Origin: Collinsella sp.
GTDB lineage: Bacteria; Actinomycetota; Coriobacteriia; Coriobacteriales; Coriobacteriaceae
DNA: 64,000 nt
Direction of reading: 5' to 3'
NCBI GenBank assembly: GCA_019424965.1
Contig: JAHYYL010000006.1
Coordinates: forward strand, 23,213 to 87,212
In this document: piece by piece, positions 47,797 through 56,728 of the stretch
Layout of the letters: every line of letters begins with the position of its first letter
How positions within the stretch are numbered: position 1 is the stretch's first letter
Notes under the pieces: model-generated
The model's database searches: none
What the model saw: only the letters and a program-made list of their open reading frames with translations
What the model was told of the DNA's origin: nothing
Position numbers and translations under genes: made by a program

Positions 47797-48234
47797 ATGA
47801 ACGAGGGCTACACCAAGGTATTTGTTTCACTCGACGGTACTGAGCAGCAGGATTTTGTGCTCGCACGCGCCATCAAGGTCGCCGCGAACAACGGCGCCAA
47901 GCTAATCATCGGCCACGTTATCGATTCCACGGCGCTCGAGAGCGCCGGTTCCTATCCGGTCGATCTGGTCAACGGCCTAGAGGAGGCATTTAAGAACTCC
48001 ATCGCCAAGCAGCTCGAAGAGGCCAAGGCCAATCCCGACATTCCCGAGGTCGAGGTCATGATTCGCGCCGGCCGCATTCGCGAGACGCTCAAGGACGAGA
48101 TGCTCGACGTGGTTAAGCCCGACCTGGTGCTCTGCGGCGCACGCGGCCTGTCCTCGATCAAGTATGCGCTCCTGGGCTCGATTTCGACGTTCCTGCTGCG
48201 CAATACGGACTGCGACATCTTGGTCGTAAAGTAG
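47797..48234 (+). CDS. Universal stress protein (UspA family)
   Basis: A 145-residue cytoplasmic protein: TKVFVSLDGTEQQDFVLARAI at the N-terminus and a C-terminal ATP-site block CGARGLSSIKYALLGSISTFLLRNTDCDILVVK, a variant of G-x2-G-x9-G-S. Nucleotide binding is likely. AAGGAGGAAACC precedes the ATG. It is transcribed alone, divergent from uppP, and followed by a long hairpin and a terminator. Confidence 0.92.
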   Translation: MNEGYTKVFVSLDGTEQQDFVLARAIKVAANNGAKLIIGHVIDSTALESAGSYPVDLVNGLEEAFKNSIAKQLEEAKANPDIPEVEVMIRAGRIRETLKDEMLDVVKPDLVLCGARGLSSIKYALLGSISTFLLRNTDCDILVVK

Positions 48235-48247
48235 CGCTGCTCCCACC

Positions 48248-48341
48248 GGCCGCGGGGCCTGCGGGGTTTCCTAAGGGCACGTCCTCGCCGCGTTGCGGCT
48301 GCGGGATGTGCCCTTAGGAAACCCCTCCCGGCCCCGCGGCC
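48248..48341 (+). repeat. Long hairpin after the usp gene (element I)
   Basis: Arms of 33-34 bp (48248-48280 and 48308-48341) are nearly perfect inverse complements, sharing CTAAGGGCAC/GTGCCCTTAG. They enclose a 27-nt core with GCCGC-GTT-GCGGC. It starts 13 bp after the stop codon, placed like the elements after manA, pcrA and purH, but its core is different. Confidence 0.85.
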
Positions 48342-48382
48342 TTTGCAGCCTCACTTCAACGAGTTGTCTGATAGAAAAATGG

Positions 48383-48416
48383 CGTGCCGACCCGTTTGGG
48401 GCGGCACGTTTTGTTT
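48383..48416 (+). terminator. Terminator of the usp gene
   Basis: CGTGCCG...CGGCACG with a 12-nt loop, followed by TTTTGTTT. Confidence 0.88.
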
Positions 48417-48438
48417 GGACGGGCGTTTGCCGTGTGCG

Positions 48439-49482
48439 TTACTCAAAGTATTGAAACTTGTTCGTTGAAAAAGCGAATGTTACGACGAAGCCTTCGCCGG
48501 GCTCCGATGCTGCGGTGACGTCGATGCCCATCTTGGAGCACAGGCGCGCCACCAGGTAGAGGCCGATGCCCGTTGCGCGCTTGGTGGTGCGGCCGTTGTC
48601 GCCGGTAAAACCCTTCTCGAACACGCGCGGCAGGTCGGCCGCGCTCACGCCGCAGCCGTTGTCCGCGACAGTAAGCTCGATGCGCTCGCTTGCCAGGCCC
48701 TCGTCCAGCAACGCACCCGAAAACACGATCTTTGCGCCGTCCTCACGCGCATATTTAATGCTGTTCTGAATGAGCTGGCCCAGAATAAACTCGAGCCACT
48801 TCTCGTCGGTGAAGACCTCGAAGTCGAGGTTCTCGCACACCGGAGCCACGTGCGCCGCGATGAGCTCGCGGGCGTTGGCTTTAATCGCACCCGTCACCAA
48901 GGTCTTAAGGTCCCAGCGACGAATCAGGTAGTCGCGCTCCACGACTTCCGAGCGCGCATAGTACAGCGCCTGGTCAATATAGCGCTCCACGCGGGCAAGC
49001 TCGCGACCGAGATCATCTACGCGCGACAGGTCGTCTTCGCTGCCGTCCAGGTTTTCCAAAATCAGATGGGCTGCCGCCAGAGGCAGCTTGGCCTCGTGGA
49101 CCCAGCTCTCGATATAGTCGCGATAGTCATCGGTCTGACGCCGGCCTTCGGCAACCTCGTCGCATGCCGCCTTGCCCACCCGGCGCAAGACCTCGTATTC
49201 GAGCTCGCCCTCGGCATAGGTCGGGCATTGCACCATCTCCTGCACCCATGCGGGACTCTCGAGCTCCTCGGCCGCACGCTCCAGCTGGCGCAGAAAACGA
49301 CGACGGCGCGCGTACTCGATCACGATGCCGAGCATACCAAAGATAAAGGACACGCCGACCGCCACGACCACGATAGAAACGGGTGCGCCGGCGACCGTCA
49401 GCACAAAGCAGCTCAGCAGCACGCCGCACGCCCACACGGCGACGGGAAGCAGCGCGTCTTTAAAGAACTTGGCAAACGACAT
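48439..49482 (-). CDS. Sensor histidine kinase, BceS/intramembrane-sensing type
   Basis: A 347-residue kinase with two transmembrane helices at about residues 10-32 and 35-57 and almost no extracellular loop. It has the dimerisation helix DYRDYIESWVHEAKLPLAAAHLILEN with phospho-accepting H129 in H-E-x-K-x-P, and an ATPase domain with N box GQLIQNSIKYARE, G1 LTVADNGCGV, F box RVFEKGFTG and G2 GIGLYLVARLCSKMG. The architecture matches BceS-type kinases that sense antimicrobial peptides through a partner ABC transporter. None is adjacent. It starts 9 bp after the response-regulator stop. Confidence 0.92.
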   Translation of the reverse strand: MSFAKFFKDALLPVAVWACGVLLSCFVLTVAGAPVSIVVVAVGVSFIFGMLGIVIEYARRRRFLRQLERAAEELESPAWVQEMVQCPTYAEGELEYEVLRRVGKAACDEVAEGRRQTDDYRDYIESWVHEAKLPLAAAHLILENLDGSEDDLSRVDDLGRELARVERYIDQALYYARSEVVERDYLIRRWDLKTLVTGAIKANARELIAAHVAPVCENLDFEVFTDEKWLEFILGQLIQNSIKYAREDGAKIVFSGALLDEGLASERIELTVADNGCGVSAADLPRVFEKGFTGDNGRTTKRATGIGLYLVARLCSKMGIDVTAASEPGEGFVVTFAFSTNKFQYFE

Positions 49483-49491
49483 AGCCGTCCC

Positions 49492-50163
49492 CTAGATCGA
49501 ATAGCCTTGGCCGCGATGCGTGGTCAAATACCCCTTGATGCCGATTTTTTCGAGCGTGGTGCGCAGGCGGTTGATGTTGACGGTGAGCGTATTGTCGTCC
49601 ACAAAGGCGTCGGAGTCCCACAGGTCCTGCATGATGGCCGAGCGCGAAACGATCTTGCCCGCGCGGCTCAGAAGCAGCGAGAGGATACGCAGCTCGTTTT
49701 TGGTGAGCTCGGTGCTGGTGCCCGTTTGCGTGTTGGTGACCATGGAGCGTGCGAGGTCGAGCTCCAGTCCCTTGTGGACGAGCGTGCTGCGCTCGCCCGC
49801 CGCCGCGGTGCGACGCAGCAAGGCATTGATGCGCGCCACGAGCACACGGGCGCTATAGGGCTTGGGAACAAAGTCGTCCGCGCCGAGCGTCATGGCCATG
49901 ACCTCGTCGATCTCGGTCGTGCGCGACGTGAGGACGATGATGGGGACCTCGGATTCGCGGCGAACCTCGTGGCAGATATGCTGGCCGTCCTTGACGGGAA
50001 GCGTGAGGTCGAGCAGCACCAGATCGGGCGCGGCGGCGAGAATATCGCGCGAGACATGCTCGAACGATTCGCAGGCCTCGATTTCAAACCCGGCGCGGGC
50101 AAGGATGTCGATAAGCTCACGACGAATGGGCTCGTCGTCCTCAACGATATAAATCAGCGCCAT
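49492..50163 (-). CDS. OmpR-family response regulator
   Basis: A 223-residue regulator paired with the kinase downstream. Receiver domain: ALIYIVEDDEPIRREL with the acidic pocket, LVLLDLTLPVKDGQHICHEV with the phospho-aspartate near residue 51, VLTSRTTEIDEVMAMTLGADDFVPKPYS. DNA-binding winged helix: ELTKNELRILSLLLSRAGKIVSRSAIMQDLWDSDAFVDDNTLTVNINRLRTTLEKIG. The ATG at 50163 follows GGGAG; the frame upstream is not family-like. Resembles BceR/GraR. Confidence 0.93.
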   Translation of the reverse strand: MALIYIVEDDEPIRRELIDILARAGFEIEACESFEHVSRDILAAAPDLVLLDLTLPVKDGQHICHEVRRESEVPIIVLTSRTTEIDEVMAMTLGADDFVPKPYSARVLVARINALLRRTAAAGERSTLVHKGLELDLARSMVTNTQTGTSTELTKNELRILSLLLSRAGKIVSRSAIMQDLWDSDAFVDDNTLTVNINRLRTTLEKIGIKGYLTTHRGQGYSI

Positions 50164-50339
50164 GGATTCCGCTCCCTTCTTGGTTGTCTTGCCACCATTA
50201 TGGCTGCGGAGCCGCAAGTACGCGCCTCGCGCGGCAACAAGGTGACAGAACTGTTCGCGAACGAAAGCGTTGGCTCGCCCCTCGCTCGCAACGGGCGCGG
50301 GGATCAAATGATTATTAATCCCCGTCCCAGAAAAATCAT

Positions 50340-51047
50340 TTAGCAGCGGGCGCGAAGCTTTTCGTAGCCGTCGGCGAAGAAGGCGACCGTCGCGGCGTCA
50401 GCCTCGGCGGCGCCCGTCTCGGCAGCGGGGACCACGCCGTGCTCGTCGCTCACCAGGAACAGCGCGCCCTTAAGCTGCGCGGGAATATCTACGCGCGTGA
50501 CCGGGATGCCCTTGGTCTGGGCCAGCTGCTCGATGAGCGTCGCCGTGCCGCACAGGCACTCGTCCGCCGGCGCCACAAAGGCGAGCTCGCCGTTGTTGAC
50601 GGCGGCGAGCAGCTCGGGCGCCACGCCGGTCACGTCGGCTTCGGAGCGGGCCTCGGCGGAGCGGGCACGCAGCGCCTTGGCCGACGTATCGGCGAGCGGC
50701 TCGTACTCCCCCACTGTCATGGCGGCGTTGCCGTTGATGTCGATCACCAGCATGAGCACACCGTCGTGTGCGGTGTAATCGCCCTCGGCTAGTGACCACT
50801 CAACGTGCTGCTTGGCCCAGCTGAGCATGTTATGGGTAAGCGGCTCGCCCTGCACCAAGCGCTCGGACAGTGCGCGAATGTGGCGGTTGAGCATGGGCAC
50901 CTTTTTATTGGACATGCGCCAACGGCAGACAAGCGCGGGCTTGTCGAGCGTGAACTTCTCGACCGCCTCCTGATTGGCGCAAAAGTCCTCGTACGCACGC
51001 TGATCCTCGGCATTGCCAAACAGCTCGGCATCATCAATCTGGGGCAT
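50340..51047 (-). CDS. Uncharacterised 235-residue protein
   Basis: Start chosen at the ATG at 51047 (MPQIDDAELFGNAEDQRAYEDFC), seven bases after AAAGG; ATGs at 51053 and 51071 overlap or precede that site. Soluble, acidic, no membrane segment. Visible parts are an N-terminal helical region up to WSLAEGDYTAHDGVLMLVIDINGNAAM, then an Ala/Glu-rich helical stretch, then GIPVTRVDIPAQLKGALFLVSDEHGVVPA. I do not recognise a family. It lies between purH (upstream, behind a terminator) and the two-component pair. Confidence 0.65.
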   Translation of the reverse strand: MPQIDDAELFGNAEDQRAYEDFCANQEAVEKFTLDKPALVCRWRMSNKKVPMLNRHIRALSERLVQGEPLTHNMLSWAKQHVEWSLAEGDYTAHDGVLMLVIDINGNAAMTVGEYEPLADTSAKALRARSAEARSEADVTGVAPELLAAVNNGELAFVAPADECLCGTATLIEQLAQTKGIPVTRVDIPAQLKGALFLVSDEHGVVPAAETGAAEADAATVAFFADGYEKLRARC

Positions 51048-51087
51048 GGTCATACCTTTCGTGTTAGTCATTCCGTCCTCTTATACC

Positions 51088-51121
51088 AAAAAGACGGCCC
51101 TCCAAACGGAGCAGCCGTCTT
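51088..51121 (-). terminator. Terminator of purH
   Basis: Minus-strand AAGACGGC...GCCGTCTT followed by TTTTGG. It lies about 170 bp after the purH stop, beyond the long hairpin element. Confidence 0.88.
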
Positions 51122-51195
51122 TTGCAGAGATTATTTTGACGATATGGTCAGGCGACCGAACAGTTTAATGGGATAGAGAAACATCCCATTAAGGG

Positions 51196-51290
51196 TTTTC
51201 CAAGTGCCCGAGATTGCCCCGAAAGAGGAGCGCCGCGTACTAAATGTACGCAAGCGACGGTTTGAGGGGCAAGGTCGGGTGCTTGGGAAA
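51196..51290 (-). repeat. 3'-end long hairpin element after purH (element H)
   Basis: Arms 51196-51220 and 51266-51290 are 25-bp inverse complements with five mismatches, three of which would be G-U pairs in RNA. The core holds GCGTACATTTAGTACGC (minus strand), whose centre ACATTTAGT matches ACATTAAGT of the manA and pcrA elements. It begins 4 bp after the purH stop. Confidence 0.82.
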
Positions 51291-51294
51291 GCCT

Positions 51295-52902
51295 CTAGTG
51301 CCTAAAATGCCTGGCTCCGGTGAAGACCATCGCAATACCATGCTCGTTGCAGGCCTGGATGCTCTCGTCATCGCGCTTGGAGCCGCCGGGCTGGATGATG
51401 CAGGTCACGCCGTGTGCGGCAAGCACGTCGACGTTGTCGCGGAACGGGAAGAACGCGTCGCTTGCGCAGGCAAAGCCGCCCTTCTCCACGCCCTCGCGCT
51501 CGCAGAAGTCCTCGGCGCGCTCGCAGGCAAGCAGCGCAGAGTCAACGCGGTTGGGCTGACCGGGGCCCATGCCAATGCCGGCCTTGCCCTTGGAGACCAG
51601 GATGGCGTTGGACTTGACGCCCTTGCAGACCTTCCAGGCAAACTCGAGCTCGGCCATCTCGGCATCGGTGGGCTTGCGGTCGGTGGGGAACGTAAAGGTC
51701 GCGGGGTCCTCGGTCACGTGGTCGACCTCCTGCACCAGCATGCCGCCGTCGATGGAGCGCAGTTCCACCTGGGCGCCGTGGTCCACGCCGCCGGTAGCCA
51801 GCACGCGCAGGTTGGGGCGCTTGGCCATGCGCTCGAGCGCCTCGGCAGTGTAGCTCGGGGCGATGATGACCTCGACAAACTGCTTGTTCTGATCGGCAAA
51901 ATGCTCAACCAGCTCAAAGGGAACCTCGCGGTTGCAGGCGATGATGCCGCCGAAGGCGCTCTTGGGATCGCAGGCGAAGGCGCGGTCGTAAGCGGACGTA
52001 ATGTCCTCGGCAACGGCGGAGCCGCAGGGGTTCTGGTGTTTGAGGATCACGCAGGCAGGCTCGTCGAACTCGCGGACCAGGTTCCAAGCGGCATCGGCAT
52101 CCAGATAGTTATTGTAGCTGAGCGGCTTGCCCTGGATCTGCTCGGAGCCCACGAGCGGAAACTGCGAGCTCGCGGTGTTCTCGCAACCCTCGGCAAAGCG
52201 GTAGACCGTAGCCTTCTGCTGAGGATTCTCGCCATAGCGCAGGTCGTCGACCTTCTCCAGCGAAATCTCGAGCTTGGCAGAGGTATCCGCCACGTCACTT
52301 GCCTGGGCGGCAAGCCAACGGGAGATAGCCGTGTCGTAGGCGGCGGTGGTCTGGTAGACCTTCACCTGCAGGCGACGACGGGTGGAAAGCGTGGTGCAAC
52401 CGCCGGTCTCGTGCATCTCGGCCAGGACGGCGTCGTAGTCGGCCGGATCGGAGATGACGGTAACGCTCGTGGCGTTCTTGGCAGCAGAGCGCAGCATGGA
52501 GGGACCGCCGATGTCGATGTGCTCGATGGCATCCGCGAAGGTGACCTCGGGGTTGGCAACGGTCTTCTCGAACTCGTACAGGTTGACGACGACCAGGTCG
52601 ATCAGCTTAATGCCGTGCTGAGCGGCCTCCTGCATGTGCTGCTCGGAATCGCGGCGGGCCAGCAGCGCGCCGTGAACCTTGGGGTGCAGGGTCTTAACGC
52701 GGCCGTCCATCATCTCGGGATAGCCCGTGAACTCCTCGATGGGGGTTACGGGAACGCCCGCGTCCTCGATGGCACGAGCCGTGCCGCCCGTAGAGATGAT
52801 CTCGACGCCAAAGTCATCGACCAACGTCCGTGCGAAATCGACGACACCCGTTTTATCGGTAACCGAGATCAACGCGCGTGCGATCTTCACATCAGATCCC
52901 AT
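51295..52902 (-). CDS. purH: Bifunctional AICAR formyltransferase / IMP cyclohydrolase
   Basis: Last two steps of purine synthesis. The 535-residue protein has an N-terminal MGS-like cyclohydrolase domain ([55 protein letters not shown]). The C-terminal AICARFT domain has [47 protein letters not shown] with catalytic Lys-His, [10 protein letters not shown] and the terminal [42 protein letters not shown] block. GACAGGAGGACTGC precedes the ATG. It is monocistronic. Confidence 0.95.
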   Translation of the reverse strand: MGSDVKIARALISVTDKTGVVDFARTLVDDFGVEIISTGGTARAIEDAGVPVTPIEEFTGYPEMMDGRVKTLHPKVHGALLARRDSEQHMQEAAQHGIKLIDLVVVNLYEFEKTVANPEVTFADAIEHIDIGGPSMLRSAAKNATSVTVISDPADYDAVLAEMHETGGCTTLSTRRRLQVKVYQTTAAYDTAISRWLAAQASDVADTSAKLEISLEKVDDLRYGENPQQKATVYRFAEGCENTASSQFPLVGSEQIQGKPLSYNNYLDADAAWNLVREFDEPACVILKHQNPCGSAVAEDITSAYDRAFACDPKSAFGGIIACNREVPFELVEHFADQNKQFVEVIIAPSYTAEALERMAKRPNLRVLATGGVDHGAQVELRSIDGGMLVQEVDHVTEDPATFTFPTDRKPTDAEMAELEFAWKVCKGVKSNAILVSKGKAGIGMGPGQPNRVDSALLACERAEDFCEREGVEKGGFACASDAFFPFRDNVDVLAAHGVTCIIQPGGSKRDDESIQACNEHGIAMVFTGARHFRH

Positions 52903-53179
52903 GCAGTCCTCCTGTCTGGTACGCCGCCGTGCTCTGTGAGTCGGTGATACGTCGATCTGCAGCGCTCGCGCAGCGGCATTGAAAATACTGATTCAATGTA
53001 GCGCATCGAGCGCGACGTTGCACCCCGCAACGCACGGCTGTGCAGAAAAAGTTTGCGAGCGGGGGTTGCAGAGGCGCCGCTGAGCACGGTGAGTTGATGG
53101 AACACAGGGGCACCATAATTAGATGCCAATGGCGTGGTAGAACTGTGCTCGATATGCATCCGCAAAAGAAAGAGGCACC

Positions 53180-53821
53180 ATGGTCTCGCGGGTTCTCTAC
53201 CGACCGTTTGATACTGAAGACTTTGACGCCATCGCGCTGATTCTGCAGCAGCTTTGGCATAACAATTCGGATAACGATGAGTACAACCGCCTTGAGGCCG
53301 CATGCGACCTCGCCTATTGCCTTTCGTCCTCGACGTTTTCGCAGGTTGCGGTAATTGACGGCGAGGCGCGCGGCATTGCGCTTGCACGCGCAGGACAGAG
53401 CCCCGGCGTCACTATCAACGAGCATTGGATGGATACCGAACGCGCGTTGCTGTCGCAGATGCGCGAACTGGAGCCCGATGCCTGCGCCGAGTATCTCTCG
53501 TTTGTGCGCGCAACCATCCGAACCAACAACCGCCTGCTCGAGAGCAGCCCATTGCCGCACGACAACGAAGTCACGCTGCTCGCCGTCGATCCCGATGTCC
53601 ATGGCCTGGGCGTTGGCTCGGTGTTGCTCGATGCCGCTGTCTCGTACCTTTCCTCGCGCGGGGCGACAAGGGCGCACCTGTACACCGACTCCAACTGCTC
53701 GTGGAAGTTCTACGAGCTGCACGGCTTTAAGCGCACGGCCACGCACCGCGCCAACCGCGAAGAGCGTCGTCACGACATGCCGCGTGAAAGCTTTCTCTAC
53801 GAACTCGACCTAACAGCCTAG
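53180..53821 (+). CDS. GNAT-family N-acetyltransferase
   Basis: A 213-residue acetyltransferase. The acetyl-CoA motif A is EVTLLAVDPDVHGLGVGSVLLDAAVSYL (about residues 129-156, Q/R-x-x-G-x-G/A as H-G-L-G-V-G), followed by ATRAHLYTDSNCSWKFYELHGFKRT, motif B with the tyrosine. The substrate is unknown. AAAGAGGCACC precedes the ATG. From the purH start to here (about 280 bp) only a weak ATTGAA/TTCAAT inverted repeat was noticed at about 52979-52998. Confidence 0.88.
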   Translation: MVSRVLYRPFDTEDFDAIALILQQLWHNNSDNDEYNRLEAACDLAYCLSSSTFSQVAVIDGEARGIALARAGQSPGVTINEHWMDTERALLSQMRELEPDACAEYLSFVRATIRTNNRLLESSPLPHDNEVTLLAVDPDVHGLGVGSVLLDAAVSYLSSRGATRAHLYTDSNCSWKFYELHGFKRTATHRANREERRHDMPRESFLYELDLTA

Positions 53822-53838
53822 CCCAAGCAGCCACACCT

Positions 53839-53906
53839 GGTCATTTAAGAACGTCCCCAATGACTGATCCCCAACAACTAGTCATTTAAGTCTGTCCCCA
53901 ATGAGT
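53839..53906 (+). repeat. Two REP-like units in direct orientation
   Basis: Two 27-bp units at 53839-53865 and 53880-53906 share the form (A/G)GTCATTTAAG-NNN-GTCCCCAATGA(C/G)T with complementary ends. A third unit is at 29442-29468. Confidence 0.7.
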
Positions 53907-53930
53907 GGCCTAGGGGGTTTGTAGATAGCC

Positions 53931-54160
53931 CTGGTCAAAAAACATCAAATATGAGTACTGTTACCTTTTTAGTAGCAGCGATTTGGGGCATTTTTGATGC
54001 TTATAGGCATGACGACCAGCTGCACGAGCTGACATAACTCCCCAAATGTTCAATAAAATGGGCTCCTAACGAGAAGTACTCTCATTAGGAGCCCATTATT
54101 ATGTGCAAACATATGTGACCAACGCAGCAACAGTACTCATATTTGGCATTTTTTGTCCAC
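53931..54160. repeat. AGTACT-type palindromic element, copy C
   Basis: 230 bp between the convergent GNAT and DUF2207 genes. Left end: CTGGTCAAAAAAC... with AAATATGAGTACTGTTACC and TTTAGTAGCAGCGATTTGG. Right end reversed: GTGGACAAAAAATG... with AAATATGAGTACTGTTGC. Inside is an 18-bp hairpin with one mismatch (about 54058-54099, AATGGGCTCCTAACGAGA/TCTCATTAGGAGCCCATT) whose loop again contains AGTAC. Confidence 0.88.
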
Positions 54161-54273
54161 TGTCCCTTGCGCGAAGGTCCGCAGCGGAAAGTTTGACCCG
54201 TTTCGATGCACAAAAATGGGATGAATCTTCCCTGGCAACCGCCCAGAAAGATCCACCCCAAAGCAAGCGCTCG

Positions 54274-56220
54274 CTAGAACGTTCCGCCGCCGCCTCCGCC
54301 GACGCCGCCACCGCCGCCACCGGAAAAGCCGCCGCCGCTGCCGCCGCTCGAGCTATCGGAACTCGAAGCCAGCTCGCGGATGGTCTCGTGATACACCTCG
54401 TTGAACGAATCGAGCGGAGACTCGTTGCCGTAGTGATGGTAATACCACCAGTAGCAGGGGTAGTTGTCGTAGAAATCGTCGCTGTTGCGCAGATCCGCAG
54501 GCACGGCCTCGGCCAGCTGTCGCAGCACTTCTTTCGAAACGCCCAGGGCAACGCCCATCACCAGCAGTTTGTTCCACAAGATTAGGTCGCTGGGGATAGC
54601 CTCCTTCAGGCGCGTAAAGTCCTCGAGCCAATGCTTGAGCGCCTTGCAGCGAGCCGCCACCTCGGCGCCCTCCGGCGTGTAACGGCGGAAGGTGCAGCTC
54701 AGGACAAAGCCCACGATCGTAACGGGGATCGAGATCATAGCGGCACCGACGTTGGCATCCGCAAAGTCGGTATAGAACAGAGAGCCCAGAATGCCAAAGA
54801 CAATGATGATGCCGAGAACCAGGCCGGCCACCATCGCGATAGTGCCATCCGATGCAATAAGCTCGCGCGCCTCCAGCTTGCCCTTAACTGTGCTCTGATA
54901 GTCCTCGAGCTTGTCGCCAACAGATGTGGTGCGCTCGCTAGCGTACTCCTCCAACTCGCTAAACGTGCGCGAACGGACTCCGTCCTTATCGGGCTTAACG
55001 CCAGCAAAGAAGACCTTGAGCACGTCGCGATCGATGCCGTCCTTCTTGGCAGCCTTCCAGGCCTCGTCGGTCACTGTGATGCGATACGTCTGCTCCTCTT
55101 TTTCGCGACGGAGCAGACCCTTCTTCTTGGTCTCGGTCGCTTCTTCCAGCTTGATCACGCGGTCGTCGGTGAGCTTCATAAGTGTGGCGATATATGCCTG
55201 ATCGGGCACGTCGTTCCAGCTCATGAGAGCTGCAAGCACCGCGGGATGGTCGGCCGAGGGCACATCGCGGAAGTACTCGTCCTGGAAGAGTGGCTTGGGC
55301 TTGGGCCTGCGCAGCTTAAGCATCACGATCACACCGGTATAGGCAACCGCCACGACAACACACACCACGGCAATCGCGCCGGCAACCGCACGCGCGTGCT
55401 CACGGCGAGCGTTGGCCTCGTCGGCCCATTCCTTCTCTTCGCTCAGAATCGTCGACATGCGCTCTTCGCTCGAGGCGGCGAGCTGCGGCACCCAGTCGTT
55501 GGGGAAGGCGATGCGTGCCTCGGCGAATTCTCCCTCATGCACGCAGGGAATGGTATAGGTGACCATGGGCTCGTCCGCATCGAGTGACACGTCGCCCGTC
55601 AGCGGGCCGTGGCCCCATGCGCGGAAGTTATCGCCCTTGACGGCGGCCGTCCCGGCAGCGGCATTTGCAAAGTAGACTTCCATCTCGACGTCATCGGAGT
55701 CCGCAGACCAGCCGTCACCCACAAATTTCCAGTAGAGCTCGGCGGTATCGGCCCAGTTCATAACCGCACCGGTCATGGAATAACTCACGTAGTAGATTGC
55801 GCTGTCGCCGCTCTCGTGAGGGCTGAACACCTTAATCTTTACGCCGTCGTCGGACTGCTCCACCGTGTAAACGCCGTCGTCGCCTTTGTTTGCGCTGTCG
55901 ACCTTGTTAAACGCAGTGTCGTCTTCCTCGACGCTCAGCACATTGACGACCACCGAGCCGCCTTGCTGGTTAGAGCCTGTATTGATATCCCAATACACGC
56001 CGTTAATGTCATCGTCGAAATCGAACTGGCGTCCCTCGACAACGGTCAGCGAGCCATCGGCCTCGACCGTGGCACCGATATAGGTTTGGCTCATGGAGTA
56101 GCCGTCGGCGTGCGCGGCGGCAGGCAGCAGCAACAACGCAAGCGCGACGAGTGCGCAGACGGAAGCGAATCGCGCAAACAGGCGGCGCTGCCGACAGGGC
56201 TGGGCAACGGGGGCGTTCAT
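54274..56220 (-). CDS. DUF2207 membrane protein
   Basis: A 648-residue exported and membrane-anchored protein. Signal peptide at about residues 14-40 (ARFASVCALVALALLLLPAAAHA), extracellular DUF2207 domain beginning YSMSQTYIGATVEADGSLTVVEGRQFDFDDDINGVYWDI, transmembrane helix near residues 282-304 (AVAGAIAVVCVVVAVAYTGVIVML), cytoplasmic winged-helix-like part (YIATLMKLTDDRVIKLEE), and two further membrane segments at about 455-475 and 485-505. It ends in a Ser then Gly-rich tail (GGGGGGVGGGGGGTF). The start at 56220 follows AAAGGATGTGCCT. The family's function is not established; it is frequent in gut Actinobacteria and Firmicutes. Confidence 0.88.
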   Translation of the reverse strand: MNAPVAQPCRQRRLFARFASVCALVALALLLLPAAAHADGYSMSQTYIGATVEADGSLTVVEGRQFDFDDDINGVYWDINTGSNQQGGSVVVNVLSVEEDDTAFNKVDSANKGDDGVYTVEQSDDGVKIKVFSPHESGDSAIYYVSYSMTGAVMNWADTAELYWKFVGDGWSADSDDVEMEVYFANAAAGTAAVKGDNFRAWGHGPLTGDVSLDADEPMVTYTIPCVHEGEFAEARIAFPNDWVPQLAASSEERMSTILSEEKEWADEANARREHARAVAGAIAVVCVVVAVAYTGVIVMLKLRRPKPKPLFQDEYFRDVPSADHPAVLAALMSWNDVPDQAYIATLMKLTDDRVIKLEEATETKKKGLLRREKEEQTYRITVTDEAWKAAKKDGIDRDVLKVFFAGVKPDKDGVRSRTFSELEEYASERTTSVGDKLEDYQSTVKGKLEARELIASDGTIAMVAGLVLGIIIVFGILGSLFYTDFADANVGAAMISIPVTIVGFVLSCTFRRYTPEGAEVAARCKALKHWLEDFTRLKEAIPSDLILWNKLLVMGVALGVSKEVLRQLAEAVPADLRNSDDFYDNYPCYWWYYHHYGNESPLDSFNEVYHETIRELASSSDSSSGGSGGGFSGGGGGGVGGGGGGTF

Positions 56221-56556
56221 AGGCACATCCTTTGTCTGTGATACCAACAGCGTCATTGTCCCACGTTTGCGGGTTCATGTGACGAACATCTAGGCCAGCG
56301 GAGTATCAAACGGGACGAAAGTCACGCCCGCCGCCGGCACCTGGGGACGTTCCTTATCTGCCGGCAATCTGGGACACTCCTTGGCATAGCCCGCTCCGGC
56401 AATAGATACCACTTCATAGCTCCATCACAGGTGTAGCGGCTTTGTGTGGGCGCGGCATGCGCTGATTGAGCCGCCAGTTGAGGGGCATAAAGCAGTTGAG
56501 CGAAAACGGTTTGCCCCTTTGCCGTCCGCTCGAGGATCATGTCCCCCTTTTCCGCG

Positions 56557-56592
56557 GAAACCCCGGCAGTTGCGAAGAGCTGCCGGGGTTTC
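56557..56592. terminator. Perfect 13-bp hairpin upstream of gluQ
   Basis: GAAACCCCGGCAG pairs exactly with CTGCCGGGGTTTC around a 10-nt loop. Only T/C-rich tails follow on either side. No gene was recognised between 56221 and 56728; this hairpin and GGGGACGTTCC at 56343 (a REP-like fragment) are the only features seen. Confidence 0.5.
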
Positions 56593-56728
56593 TGTCGTTT
56601 GAGGGCTAAATTGATTGACGACGATTAAGGTGCCGAGCCGGTGGTCCGGCACGCGCAACGCGCGGCCTCAGCAACTTGCAGGCCACGGCAGCGTCTCCCC
56701 CACCGCGCCCCGCGCTATACTCGTCCGC

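Noticed and set aside
53839..53906. CRISPR array
   Set aside because: Only two 27-bp repeats in tandem, with a third at a distant locus; no array and no cas genes.
56322..56540. Transposase fragment upstream of the DUF2207 gene
   Set aside because: The short minus-strand frame has no DDE or other transposase motif and no inverted ends. I see nothing there beyond a hairpin and a REP-like fragment.
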